Assembly: GCA_023429825.1 (NCBI GenBank) | Contig: JAEZDC010000033.1 | Coordinates: 1 to 64,000 of the forward strand | Direction: 5' to 3' | DNA from: Bacteroidota bacterium | GTDB taxonomy: Bacteria > Bacteroidota > Bacteroidia > Chitinophagales > Chitinophagaceae | Length of the DNA stretch: 64,000 nucleotides | Shown: piece after piece, positions 51,033 through 59,994 of the stretch | Position numbering within the stretch: the stretch's first letter is position 1 | Layout: each line of letters starts with the position of its first letter | The notes under the pieces: model-generated | The model's input: only the letters and a program-made list of their open reading frames with translations | The model's database searches: none | Told to the model about the DNA's origin: nothing | Position numbers and translations under genes: made by a program

Positions 51033-51878
51033 TTAATAATCACCAATTGTTTCCGGCAATTGTTCCAGCGCTTTTGCGAGTTGCTCATCGTTTGGAGCAA
51101 TTCCATGCCATTCATGACTTCCCATCATAAAGTCAATTCCATTACCCATTTGAGTTTTCATTAATATACAAATGGGCCTACCCTTACCTGCGAGTGTTTT
51201 CGCTTTATGCAAGCCTTCAACTACTTGCTGCATGTTATTGCCGTTGTCAATCTCTAAAACTCTCCAATTGAATGATTCAAACTTTGCTTTAAGATCCCCA
51301 AGGCTCATTACGTGATTTGTGGAGCCGTCTATCTGTTGACCATTATAATCTACTGTTGCAATCAGGTTATCTACATTATGATGAGCTGCAAACATTACAG
51401 CTTCCCATATTTGACCTTCTTGTAATTCGCCATCGCCGTGTAAAGAATATACAAAATGGCTATCGCCGTTCAGTTTCTTGGTTAAAGCCGCTCCTATCGC
51501 AACACTGAGACCTTGCCCCAAAGAGCCACTGCTCATTCTAACGCCAGGCAAATGTTCGTGTGTTGTTGGATGTCCTTGAAGCCTTGAGTTTATTTTCCGG
51601 AAAGTGGAGAGTTCTTTTATATCAAAATATCCCGCCCTGGCTAACACGGAATAATAAACCGGGGAGATATGGCCATTTGAAAGAAAGAACACATCTTCAT
51701 CTTTCGCATCCATATTAAATTTCGGGTTGTGCTTCATCACATCCCAATATAATGCTACCAAAAATTCTGTACATCCTAGTGATCCACCTGGATGACCGCT
51801 TTGAACGGCATGCACCATTCTTACTATGTCTCTTCTGACCTGGGTTGCAATTGATTCTAATTGGGAAAAATCTTTCAT
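51033..51878 (-). CDS. Transketolase, N-terminal (thiamine-binding) subunit
   Basis: A 281-residue protein equal to the first half of transketolase. TPP-binding motif GDGELQEGQIWEAVMFAAHHNVDNLIATVDYNGQQIDG, and MVHAVQSGHPGGSLGCTEFLVALYWDVM, VRMSSGSLGQGLSVAIGAAL. Split transketolases need a second subunit with the pyrimidine and C-terminal domains; none follows in this window on this strand (the gene is convergent with the LolC/E-like gene). The 5' end lies 15 bases after a predicted transcription start. Confidence 0.94.
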   Translation of the reverse strand: MKDFSQLESIATQVRRDIVRMVHAVQSGHPGGSLGCTEFLVALYWDVMKHNPKFNMDAKDEDVFFLSNGHISPVYYSVLARAGYFDIKELSTFRKINSRLQGHPTTHEHLPGVRMSSGSLGQGLSVAIGAALTKKLNGDSHFVYSLHGDGELQEGQIWEAVMFAAHHNVDNLIATVDYNGQQIDGSTNHVMSLGDLKAKFESFNWRVLEIDNGNNMQQVVEGLHKAKTLAGKGRPICILMKTQMGNGIDFMMGSHEWHGIAPNDEQLAKALEQLPETIGDY

Positions 51879-51896
51879 GGCATCCTAAATTGGCCG

Positions 51897-51928
51897 CAAA
51901 ACTAAGTTTTAAACACAGAGGCAGCAAC
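51897..51928 (-). promoter_or_regulatory. Promoter of the transketolase subunit gene
   Basis: Minus strand: -33 GTTG at 51925-51928, a 20-base spacer, and perfect -7 TAGTTTTG at 51897-51904, 18 bases before ATG 51878. Confidence 0.62.
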
Positions 51929-52093
51929 TAAAGTCTTTGTGTTATCTAATGAATACTTTCTTTTTTCAGGATAAGTTTACTACTTTTACAACCCTCATGT
52001 ATAAGATTAAATTATATTATAATATAAATAATCCATATACATCGATTAGCCTATACCCTTTGAAAACCGGTATAAAGAAAAATTGCTGACTGC

Positions 52094-53230
52094 ATGGAAC
52101 AAATTATCATTGGTGGAATTATAGCTTTTCTGGTAACTTATTATGCGATCCCGGTTATTATTCAGGTAGCAAATGCTAAAAAGCTATACGATATCCCAGA
52201 TGAAAGAAAAATCCATAAAAAGCCCATCCCCTCTCTTGGTGGTTTTGGGATCTTTGTAGGATTTGCTATTTCTTTATTGCTCATGCTAAATTTCAAAGAA
52301 AATGCTGAGCTTCAGTATTACCTAGCCGCTTTTCTTATTATTTTCTTTTTAGGTATTAAAGATGATATAGTCGTTTTATCTCCCCAGAAAAAGTTCGTTG
52401 GACAATTATTAGTAGCAGCTCTCCTGATGTTCAAGGCCAACCTTTTAATCACTGACATGCATGGTTTTTTGGGCGTTCATAAAATCAATTCCACATTCAG
52501 CTATTTTCTCACACTATTTACAATCATCGTTATTATAAATGCTTATAATTTAATTGATGGTGTAGATGGCCTTGCAGGAACCGTTGGATTAATCACCTCC
52601 TCAGTTTTTGGTACTTTTTTCCTGATGAATGGGAATATTGCATATGCCGTCATGGGATTTGGTATTTCAGGCAGCATCCTAGCCTTTTTGATTTACAATT
52701 ATCATCCAGCTAAAATATTTATGGGAGATACAGGCTCAATGTTATTAGGCCTTGTAAACACTATACTTGTTATAAAGTTCATTGAGGTAGGGGGAATAAA
52801 TAGTCATTCGGTTTATGTTGCTGCGACACCTGCGTTAGGCTTTGGTATTTTGCTAATGCCTTTAATGGATACTTTAAGAGTATTTGGTATTCGTATTTTC
52901 CATGGACGTTCTCCATTTAGTCCTGACAGAAACCATTTGCATCATCTTTTACTTGACAGAGGATGCAATCATCGAACTGTAACGTTTATCATAGCAGGAG
53001 CATGTATACTATTCATCGGACTTGCTTTCGTATCCCAGCCACTCGGTACTACTTACATTATAGCTGGATTAGTAGGATTATTCTTCGCTGGAATATTCGG
53101 TCTTTATATAACAAAACCTAAGGTTCACTTACATGTTGTGAAAGATGAACCATTATATAGGAAAGGAGAGAGACATGCTCCCCTGGTGTCCTTGTTTACA
53201 GAAACACCTGCAGCTGTTGAAGAAGATTAG
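52094..53230 (+). CDS. WecA/MraY-family glycosyl-1-phosphate transferase
   Basis: A 378-residue inner-membrane enzyme that links a sugar phosphate to undecaprenyl phosphate. About ten membrane segments. Marks: VANAKKLYDIPDERKIHKKPIPSLGGFGIFVGF, the aspartates of GIKDDIVVLSPQKKFVGQ, NAYNLIDGVDGLAGTVGL, FMGDTGSMLLGLV, and the HH site FHGRSPFSPDRNHLHHLLLD. The last pattern is that of WecA rather than MraY. Probably starts O-antigen, capsule or teichoic-type glycan synthesis. Alone, followed by a terminator. Confidence 0.94.
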   Translation: MEQIIIGGIIAFLVTYYAIPVIIQVANAKKLYDIPDERKIHKKPIPSLGGFGIFVGFAISLLLMLNFKENAELQYYLAAFLIIFFLGIKDDIVVLSPQKKFVGQLLVAALLMFKANLLITDMHGFLGVHKINSTFSYFLTLFTIIVIINAYNLIDGVDGLAGTVGLITSSVFGTFFLMNGNIAYAVMGFGISGSILAFLIYNYHPAKIFMGDTGSMLLGLVNTILVIKFIEVGGINSHSVYVAATPALGFGILLMPLMDTLRVFGIRIFHGRSPFSPDRNHLHHLLLDRGCNHRTVTFIIAGACILFIGLAFVSQPLGTTYIIAGLVGLFFAGIFGLYITKPKVHLHVVKDEPLYRKGERHAPLVSLFTETPAAVEED

Positions 53231-53236
53231 TAAAAG

Positions 53237-53258
53237 GCACTCAGTCGAGTGCTTTTTT
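53237..53258 (+). terminator. Terminator after the WecA-like gene
   Basis: Stem GCACTC / GAGTGC, loop AGTC, then six T. Confidence 0.87.
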
Positions 53259-53286
53259 GTTGAACATATATTTTGTTGCTAATCGT

Positions 53287-53294
53287 TAGTTTTG
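53287..53294 (+). promoter_or_regulatory. -7 element TAGTTTTG before frr
   Basis: Perfect TAnnTTTG, 14 bases before ATG 53309. It shows that the longer frame starting at 53273 is not translated. Confidence 0.58.
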
Positions 53295-53308
53295 CACAAA
53301 TTTTTTCT

Positions 53309-53869
53309 ATGGAAGAACTGGACCTGATTCTTGAAGATGCTGAATCATCAATGAAAAAAGCAATCAATCACCTCGAAGCTGAACTAACAAAAATTAGAGC
53401 TGGCAAAGCAAACCCTACAATGCTGGATGGTATTAACGTTGAATATTATGGTAGTCCTACAGCTTTAAACCAGGTAGCAAATGTATCTGTTTTAGATGCA
53501 AGAACTATTAGCATCCAACCTTGGGAAAAAAACATGCTGGCACCAATAGAGAGAGCCATCATGCAAGCTAACATTGGAATAACTCCTCAAAATGATGGCG
53601 TACAGATACGCTTGTTTTTACCTCCCCTTACCGAAGAAAGAAGACGAGAATTGGTAAAAAAAGCTGCTGGTGAGGGAGAGCATTCAAAAGTGGCTGTCAG
53701 GAATATCCGAAGAGATGCAATTGAACATATAAAAAAGCTGCAAAAAGATGGGCTTAGTGAAGATGTATCAAAGGATAGTGAAAAAACAGTACAGGAGCTC
53801 ACAGACAAATACATCCTGCTTGTTGATAAGCATTTAGCTGCTAAAGAGAAAGAAATAATGGCAGTATAG
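53309..53869 (+). CDS. frr: Ribosome recycling factor
   Basis: With EF-G splits the post-termination ribosome. 186 residues from ATG 53309, the usual length. The family core is visible: MKKAINHLEAELTKIRAGKANPTMLDGINVEYYGS, ISIQPWEKNMLAPIERAIMQANIGITPQNDG, LPPLTEERRRELVKKA and SEDVSKDSEKTVQELTDKYI. Its stop abuts the stop of the convergent DMT transporter. Confidence 0.98.
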   Translation: MEELDLILEDAESSMKKAINHLEAELTKIRAGKANPTMLDGINVEYYGSPTALNQVANVSVLDARTISIQPWEKNMLAPIERAIMQANIGITPQNDGVQIRLFLPPLTEERRRELVKKAAGEGEHSKVAVRNIRRDAIEHIKKLQKDGLSEDVSKDSEKTVQELTDKYILLVDKHLAAKEKEIMAV

Positions 53870-54742
53870 TCATTTGTTCGCTATGTAAACTCCGCCTAAA
53901 ATAATAGCAAGGCAACCGATTTGTAAAAGCGCAACTGATTCACCAAAGATAACTCCCCATAGTATGGCAACAAATGGTATCCCGTAAGTAACCATTGAGC
54001 CAAATAAAGCGCCTGCTCTTTTCAGCAACATGTAAAATAAAATAGAGGCTATGGCAGTACCAGCAACTCCTAACGTTGCAGATGCTGCTGTAGCTTTAAT
54101 GTAAGGAGTTGTATTTAAAGGGTGTTCAAAATATCCACAGTAGAATAAAATGATGATCGAGGGAATCATCAGGAATACAAAAGCCATTGCAGCAATATGA
54201 ATAGAATTTATAGCTTTCATATGCCTGCCAACCAGGTTAACATTTATCCCGTAGAAAATCGTTGCCAGAAGAACAAATAGTGCATAAGAGAAATCTTTAA
54301 AGGATATGGCTTGATTAGAAGCAAAGGGCAACAACCCCAATCCTACAAATCCAACTATAATTCCTAACCACTTCTTTCCTGAAGCGGATAATTTAAAAAA
54401 ACTAACCCCAATAATTATTGTGAAGATTGGGGTAAGGGCATTTAATATCCCTGCTAAAGCACTATCGATACGTGTTTCTGCGATGCAAAAAAGATAAGCT
54501 GGGAAAAAGCTTCCAAGAAACCCGGATAATATTACGATCCAGAGTTTTTCTTTCGGAATACTTCTCCAAGCCTTGAAAGCGAAAGGAGTTAAAACAAGTC
54601 CTGCACTAAAAATTCTTAACGAGGCTACTTCATACGGAGATAAGAGTTCTCCATCCATGCCCCATTTCATTAAGATGAATGAACTTCCCCATATGGCAGA
54701 AAGCACAATAAACAATAACCAGTTGACCAGCTTATTATTCAA
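53870..54742 (-). CDS. EamA/DMT family transporter
   Basis: A 290-residue inner-membrane protein with ten segments in two EamA repeats: LSAIWGSSFILMKWGMDGELLSPYEVASLRIFSAG, GILNALTPIFTIIIGVSFFKLS, and later GSMVTYGIPFVAILWGVIFGES. The best start is a TTG at 54742, giving NNKLVNWLLFIVLSAIWG; no ATG fits before residue 26. Substrate unknown. Divergent from mscL. Confidence 0.93.
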   Translation of the reverse strand: MNNKLVNWLLFIVLSAIWGSSFILMKWGMDGELLSPYEVASLRIFSAGLVLTPFAFKAWRSIPKEKLWIVILSGFLGSFFPAYLFCIAETRIDSALAGILNALTPIFTIIIGVSFFKLSASGKKWLGIIVGFVGLGLLPFASNQAISFKDFSYALFVLLATIFYGINVNLVGRHMKAINSIHIAAMAFVFLMIPSIIILFYCGYFEHPLNTTPYIKATAASATLGVAGTAIASILFYMLLKRAGALFGSMVTYGIPFVAILWGVIFGESVALLQIGCLAIILGGVYIANK

Positions 54743-54826
54743 AGTAAAAATTTAAGCAAAGGTGTATATTTCAATATCTTTATTCACTACCATTTGGTAG
54801 TACATACATCCAATTAAACTATTAAC

Positions 54827-55198
54827 ATGGGCTTTGTAAAGGAATTCAGGGAATTCGCAGTAAAGGGCAACGTTATGGATCTTGCCATCGGTGTAATCAT
54901 TGGTGCTGCTTTCGCCAAAATCATAGATAGTTTTGTGAAAGATATTTTGATGCCTATTATAGGAATCATCGCCGGACCGCAGGGTTTTAAGAACTCATAT
55001 GTAGTGCTCGGAGGTGGTGAAAATATTACAAAAGATATGTCGCTAGATCAAGCAAGAGAAACAGGTGCGAACGTCCTTGCCTGGGGAAGCTTTTTGACTA
55101 TGGTCGTTGACTTCATATTAATTGCTATTATACTATTTACAGTGGTCAAAACCCTGAACCGCCTGCGAAGCGAACCAAAAACTAACACCCCCGTGTAG
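54827..55198 (+). CDS. mscL: Large-conductance mechanosensitive channel
   Basis: A 123-residue channel that opens at high membrane tension to release solutes. MGFVKEFREFAVKGNVMDLAIGVIIGAAFAKIIDSFVKDILMPIIG is the conserved first helix, followed by the periplasmic loop and the second helix FLTMVVDFILIAIILFTVVKTLNRL. Upstream CTACCA-TT-TGGTAG is a small palindrome around 54788-54801. Confidence 0.97.
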   Translation: MGFVKEFREFAVKGNVMDLAIGVIIGAAFAKIIDSFVKDILMPIIGIIAGPQGFKNSYVVLGGGENITKDMSLDQARETGANVLAWGSFLTMVVDFILIAIILFTVVKTLNRLRSEPKTNTPV

Positions 55199-55225
55199 TT
55201 TATCAGAATTAAAAGATTTAAGACT

Positions 55226-55233
55226 TATATTTG
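55226..55233 (+). promoter_or_regulatory. -7 element TATATTTG before the DUF3078 gene
   Basis: Perfect TAnnTTTG, giving a leader of about 36 bases before ATG 55273. Confidence 0.5.
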
Positions 55234-55272
55234 TCTATATTACTCTTCAAACCAAAACTGATCTAAACTAGT

Positions 55273-56208
55273 ATGAGAAAATTATTATTGTCTGTGCTGT
55301 TTGCAGCCGCAGCGTTTGGCGTGTATGCTCAAGACACAAATGACAAAAGCAGCAAGACAAAGAAAACTGCGGTAAAAGGCAAATGGGCAACTGGCGCCAT
55401 GCTTGATCTTGCCGTTACTCAAACAGGTTCCAGAAATTGGGCTCCGGGGGGCGATAGATTCTCTCTTTCCGGAAATGCTTTTTTAACGTTATGGGCTAAT
55501 CAGTCTAAGGGCAGAAACAACTGGGAAAATACTTTACAAATTAACTATGGTCTTCAAAGCAATAGAACTTTTGGTGTAGTAAAGAATGACGATAAGTTCG
55601 ACCTCGTGAGTAAATGGAGACATGCCTTAGGGGCTAATGCGGCTACTTCTAAGTTTGGATGGGGGTTCTGGGGAGGCTTGCGTACACAAATGGTTGATGG
55701 TTACGACTATGACCAACATGATGGAAGCGAAGATACACGCACACGAATTTCCGACTTCTTTGCTCCCGCTATTACAGCGGTTTCAATAGGTGGCCAGTAT
55801 GGTTCAAATGGATTTTTTGCACACATTGGTTTAGGCGGACGTTGGGTGATAGTAGCAAACAGACCTTACGAGCTTGCTGCTAAATATGGCGTTGATCCGG
55901 CAAGAGAAGTTAAAGCTGAGTGGGGGCCATTTGCTTCACTTGAATATAAAAAAGAGTTGATAAAGAATGTACATTACAGTGGCCGTATGGACTTGGCATC
56001 TGATTTTGTGGCAAAGCAACCTGGTAATATCGATGTTTATTTAACTAACATGTTCCATTTGAAAGTAAATAAATACTTAGGTGTTTTCTACAACTTTGAT
56101 TTACAATATGATGATAACACACAGATCTTCGGATACGCAAAAAACAGCGCCGGAACGCAGTTGAAATCAGTTTTTGGAGTAGGGGTAAGTGTTAAATGCA
56201 GTAAATAA
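55273..56208 (+). CDS. Outer-membrane protein, DUF3078 family
   Basis: A 311-residue exported protein (signal MRKLLLSVLFAAAAFGVYAQ). The family marks WATGAMLDLAVTQTGSRNWAPGGDRFSLSGNAFLTLWANQSKGRNNWENTLQINYGLQ and FVAKQPGNIDVYLTNMFHLKVNKYLGVFYNFDLQYDDNTQIF are clear. The C-terminal strands suggest a beta-barrel. Function unknown. Followed by a strong terminator. Confidence 0.93.
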   Translation: MRKLLLSVLFAAAAFGVYAQDTNDKSSKTKKTAVKGKWATGAMLDLAVTQTGSRNWAPGGDRFSLSGNAFLTLWANQSKGRNNWENTLQINYGLQSNRTFGVVKNDDKFDLVSKWRHALGANAATSKFGWGFWGGLRTQMVDGYDYDQHDGSEDTRTRISDFFAPAITAVSIGGQYGSNGFFAHIGLGGRWVIVANRPYELAAKYGVDPAREVKAEWGPFASLEYKKELIKNVHYSGRMDLASDFVAKQPGNIDVYLTNMFHLKVNKYLGVFYNFDLQYDDNTQIFGYAKNSAGTQLKSVFGVGVSVKCSK

Positions 56209-56221
56209 TTTTAATATTTAT

Positions 56222-56260
56222 AAAAAAGATCCCGCTGTCAAAAACAGCGGGATCTTTTTT
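56222..56260 (+). terminator. Terminator after the DUF3078 gene
   Basis: 17-bp perfect stem (AAAAAAGATCCCGCTGT and its complement) with a 5-base loop, ending in a T run. The A-rich start makes it usable in both directions. Confidence 0.93.
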
Positions 56261-56328
56261 TAAAAGTGGATAAATAAAGGATTTCGCTAACCATATTCCT
56301 GTTTTATTTGCATCAATAATTCTCCACA

Positions 56329-57126
56329 GTGAATACAGCTACCTATCAAATAAAACTGCCACAATTCGAAGGTCCGTTTGATCTCCTTTTATTCTTCATT
56401 GAAAGAGATGAACTGGATATCTATAATATTCCAATTACAAGAATCATCCAGGATTTTTTAGAATACATTCACTCACAAGAGGAGCATAATATTGAATTAA
56501 GCAGCGAGTTCATTCTTTTCGTTTCTACTTTGATGCGTATTAAAGCGAAGATGCTGTTGCCAAGGAAAGAGGTGGATGCTCAGGGTAATGAAATAGATCC
56601 CAGGCAGGAACTTATTGATAAGATACTTGAGTATAAAAGATTCAAAGAAGCGTCTGTTCAAATGGCTGAAATGGAGGCCATGCGCATGCTGATGGTCAAA
56701 AGAGGTAACCTTCAAAAAGAACTAACAGAGATCGGTGAAGAAGCATCAGAAGGTACGGAGATACAAACGGTAACCATGTTCAAGCTGATGAAAGCTTTTG
56801 AACGGGTAATGAAAAAGTTATACGACAACAATAACAAACCGGTTCATACGGTTGTGAAGTATAATTATACCATGGAAGAAAGCCGCGATCATATGCTCAC
56901 CATGGTTCAAAATGAAAGGACAGTTGCTTTTGAAAAAGTGTTCGAGATATGCGAAAACCGTATTCACGCCATTTTCCTGTTTCTTTCTTTGCTGGAGCTT
57001 GTGCAGGCAAAGTACATGACCTTAATGGTAGGCGAAGGTCGTAACAATTTTATTCTCGAGTGGAATGAAAACAGGGAAGAAGAAGCTGAGCAGGCTGCTG
57101 ATACTTCAAATCCTGAGCTTAATTAA
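56329..57126 (+). CDS. scpA: Segregation and condensation protein A
   Basis: Kleisin subunit of the bacterial SMC condensin, bridging SMC heads with ScpB. 265 residues from a GTG start, which gives NTATYQIKLPQFEGPFDLLLFFIERDELDIYNIPITRII, the family opening. The winged helix at the end is RIHAIFLFLSLLELVQAKYMTLMVGEGRNNFIL. ScpB is not adjacent. A possible -7 element, TTTATTTG, lies about 18 bases upstream. Confidence 0.96.
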   Translation: MNTATYQIKLPQFEGPFDLLLFFIERDELDIYNIPITRIIQDFLEYIHSQEEHNIELSSEFILFVSTLMRIKAKMLLPRKEVDAQGNEIDPRQELIDKILEYKRFKEASVQMAEMEAMRMLMVKRGNLQKELTEIGEEASEGTEIQTVTMFKLMKAFERVMKKLYDNNNKPVHTVVKYNYTMEESRDHMLTMVQNERTVAFEKVFEICENRIHAIFLFLSLLELVQAKYMTLMVGEGRNNFILEWNENREEEAEQAADTSNPELN

Positions 57127-57146
57127 TGTAATATAGTTGTTGGTAT

Positions 57147-59075
57147 TTATCCTAGTAAGCTACTTACTGTAATTGTTTCCTTCAATAAGGTTCTTACTGA
57201 TTGAGCGATTGCCTGGGCATCATATTCACACTCCCTATGTAATTCTTTTAAAGTACCATGCTCTACCAATCGATCAGGGATACCAAGTATCTTAACTTCT
57301 GCCTGATAATTGTGTTCGCTCATAAACTCTAAAATAGCAGAGCCAAACCCACCTACTACCGTCCCATCTTCTACTGTAACTATTTTATTGTAACGTGAAA
57401 ATACTTCATGCAATAATTCTTCATCAAGCGGTTTTGCAAAACGCATATCATAATGTGCAGGGTCAATGCCATCGGTTCGCAATTCCCTTATAGCAGCTTG
57501 TGCAAAGTTACCCGGATGCCCGAAGCTTAGAATAGCTACATCCTTACCATCTTTCAATTTTCTTCCTTTTCCAACTTGTATTTCTTCAAATGGAGTTCTC
57601 CATTCCGGCATTACACCTTCTCCTCGTGGATATCGAATAACAAAAGGAGATTTAGTTGAATCCAATTGGGCTGTATACATCAGGTTGCGTAATTCCTTTT
57701 CATTCATCGGTGCGCTGATGATCATATTAGGAATGCAACGGAAATATGCAATATCATAAGCTCCGTGATGCGTTGGTCCATCTTCCCCTACTAGCCCTGC
57801 CCTATCCAAACAAAGCACTACCGGTAGTTTTTGAATGGCTATATCATGAACTACCTGGTCAAATGCTCTTTGCATGAATGAAGAATAGATGTTGCAGAAC
57901 ACTTTCATTCCTTGTGTGGCAAGGCCGGCGCTAAGTGTAACAGCATGCTGCTCACAAATACCAACATCCAATGCCCTGTGAGGCATTTTTTCCATCATGA
58001 ATTTCAAAGAAGAACCTGAAGGCATTGCTGGTGTGATACCCATTATTCTTTCATCTTTCTCAGCTAATTCAATGATTGAATGACCAAATACATCCTGGTA
58101 TTTCGGCGGCTGCGGAACATCAAACTTCTTCTTGTATATCTCACCGGTCATCTTATCAAACAATCCCGGTGCATGCCATTTAGTTTGGTCCTTCTCCGCT
58201 AAAGCATAACCCTTTCCTTTTACGGTAACAATGTGCAGTATCTTTGGACCAGGAATCTTTTTTAGGTCTTGTAATGTATCAACAAGCTTGGTGATATTGT
58301 GACCGTCAATGGGGCCGAAGTATCTTATTTTAAGAGATTCAAATAGGTTCGCACTACTGCTCATCATTCCTTTTAAACTATCAGCCACCTTATGCGCCAT
58401 CGTTCTTGTAAAACGCTTGCCGGGTAATTTGCCCAGTGCCTTCCACACATCATCTTTCAGCTTATTATAAGTGGGGGATAAAGTAATATCAGTCAGATAC
58501 TCTTTAAGGGCACCAACATTTGGGTCGATGCTCATGCAGTTATCGTTAAGAACAATTAACACGTCAGCATCGGTAACACCGGCATGGTTCAATGCTTCAA
58601 AGGCCAAACCTGCAGTCATAGATCCATCACCAATAACTGCTACTGATTTTCTATCTTCACCTTTAAGCTTAGCTGCGATCGCCATACCCAAAGCTGCAGA
58701 TATAGAAGTAGAGGAATGCCCTACTCCAAAAGTATCATACTCACTTTCACTTCTTTTTGGAAAACCACTTAATCCTTTGTACTTACGATTGGTATGAAAG
58801 TTATCCCTTCTGCCAGTTAATATCTTATGTCCATATGCCTGGTGACCTACATCCCAAACTAATTGATCATATGGAGTGTTGTACATATAATGCAATGCCA
58901 CTGAAAGTTCTACCACCCCAAGGCTTGCAGCGAAATGTCCACCATGTACGCTTACTACATCAATAATATATTGACGAAGTTCATCACATACCTGGTGAAG
59001 CTGATCTTTGCTGAGATTTTTTAAATCAGCAGGAGAATCAATGTGTCTGAGTAAAGGACCGGGAATTATTTCCAT
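57147..59075 (-). CDS. dxs: 1-deoxy-D-xylulose-5-phosphate synthase
   Basis: First enzyme of the MEP isoprenoid pathway; condenses pyruvate and glyceraldehyde 3-phosphate using TPP. 642 residues from ATG 59075, preferred to a TTG at 59087. Marks are HGGHFAASLGVVELSVALHY, TPYDQLVWDVGHQAYGHKILTGR, the TPP motif GDGSMTAGLAFEALNHAGV, FFGPIDGHN-like RYFGPIDGHNITKLV, DRAGLVGEDGPTHHGAYDIAYFRCIPN, and VVGGFGSAILEFM. The upstream 200 bases have no other gene. Confidence 0.97.
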   Translation of the reverse strand: MEIIPGPLLRHIDSPADLKNLSKDQLHQVCDELRQYIIDVVSVHGGHFAASLGVVELSVALHYMYNTPYDQLVWDVGHQAYGHKILTGRRDNFHTNRKYKGLSGFPKRSESEYDTFGVGHSSTSISAALGMAIAAKLKGEDRKSVAVIGDGSMTAGLAFEALNHAGVTDADVLIVLNDNCMSIDPNVGALKEYLTDITLSPTYNKLKDDVWKALGKLPGKRFTRTMAHKVADSLKGMMSSSANLFESLKIRYFGPIDGHNITKLVDTLQDLKKIPGPKILHIVTVKGKGYALAEKDQTKWHAPGLFDKMTGEIYKKKFDVPQPPKYQDVFGHSIIELAEKDERIMGITPAMPSGSSLKFMMEKMPHRALDVGICEQHAVTLSAGLATQGMKVFCNIYSSFMQRAFDQVVHDIAIQKLPVVLCLDRAGLVGEDGPTHHGAYDIAYFRCIPNMIISAPMNEKELRNLMYTAQLDSTKSPFVIRYPRGEGVMPEWRTPFEEIQVGKGRKLKDGKDVAILSFGHPGNFAQAAIRELRTDGIDPAHYDMRFAKPLDEELLHEVFSRYNKIVTVEDGTVVGGFGSAILEFMSEHNYQAEVKILGIPDRLVEHGTLKELHRECEYDAQAIAQSVRTLLKETITVSSLLG

Positions 59076-59273
59076 CGCAAAATGCAACGTTTATTATTTG
59101 TAAAAGTAATGCATTCAAGGTTTAGCATCGATGATTACTACTATTTGGGGCTCAAAATTCAGGAAAAGCTAAGGTTAGTTATCGTTTTTAATAACTACAT
59201 AAGAATTCTTCCTTCCAAACAACCAGTAATTAGCTGAATATCATAATTTCAAGCGGCTGTTAATCATATCAAA

Positions 59274-59993
59274 ATGTTCACTAAGATATTACTGCTATTC
59301 GCTTTCTTCCTTTCCACAGAAGTCTCTGCTCAAAGATTTGTTTCTTATAACATTAGGAATGGAAAAGGAATGGATAATAAGACTGACTATGAAAGAATAA
59401 TTACTGTTTTCAGGAATACCAAAGCGGATTTTATTGCATTACAGGAAGTTGATAGTGTCACCAGAAGGAGTGATAGTATAGATGTATTACGACTATTATC
59501 ATCAAAACTGAACATGCATGAACTATATGGTGCCGCCATCTCTTTTCAGGGTGGTAAATACGGTGTCGGTATCATGAGTAAGAAGAAAGCCATCAATCAT
59601 TATACGATTCCTCTTCCGGGTAAAGAAGAAAAACGAGTGTTGCTAATCGCAGAATTCAAGAAGCATGTCATCTTCTGCACGCATCTTTCGTTAACAGAAA
59701 CTGACAGAAATGCTTCCGCCAAGATCATTAATGAAGAAGCAAAGAAATTCAACAAACCTATTTATCTTCTCGGTGATTTTAACGCCGAACCTGGCTCTGA
59801 AACGATCAAACTACTGAATGAACAATGGCAATTGTTAAGCACGCCAAATCCAACCTTCCCGGCTGATAACCCAATTAAATGTATCGATTATATTTTCGGG
59901 CGAAATATTAAGAAAGCAAAAGCCAATTCTATTGTTATAGAAGAGCCAATCGCCTCAGATCACAGACCTGTCTTTGTTGAAATGATGCGCTGA
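59274..59993 (+). CDS. Secreted endonuclease/exonuclease/phosphatase family protein
   Basis: A 239-residue exported protein (signal MFTKILLLFAFFLSTEVSAQ). EEP-fold marks: RFVSYNIRNGKGMD, DFIALQEVDSVTRRS, CTHLSLTETDRNASAKIINEEAKKF, LLGDFNAEPGS and the final SDHRPVFVEM. The catalytic Glu, Asp, Asn and His are present. Substrate could be nucleic acid, phosphatidylinositol or a phosphodiester; not decided. Convergent with the MORN-repeat gene, one base apart. Confidence 0.93.
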   Translation: MFTKILLLFAFFLSTEVSAQRFVSYNIRNGKGMDNKTDYERIITVFRNTKADFIALQEVDSVTRRSDSIDVLRLLSSKLNMHELYGAAISFQGGKYGVGIMSKKKAINHYTIPLPGKEEKRVLLIAEFKKHVIFCTHLSLTETDRNASAKIINEEAKKFNKPIYLLGDFNAEPGSETIKLLNEQWQLLSTPNPTFPADNPIKCIDYIFGRNIKKAKANSIVIEEPIASDHRPVFVEMMR

Positions 59994-59994
59994 C

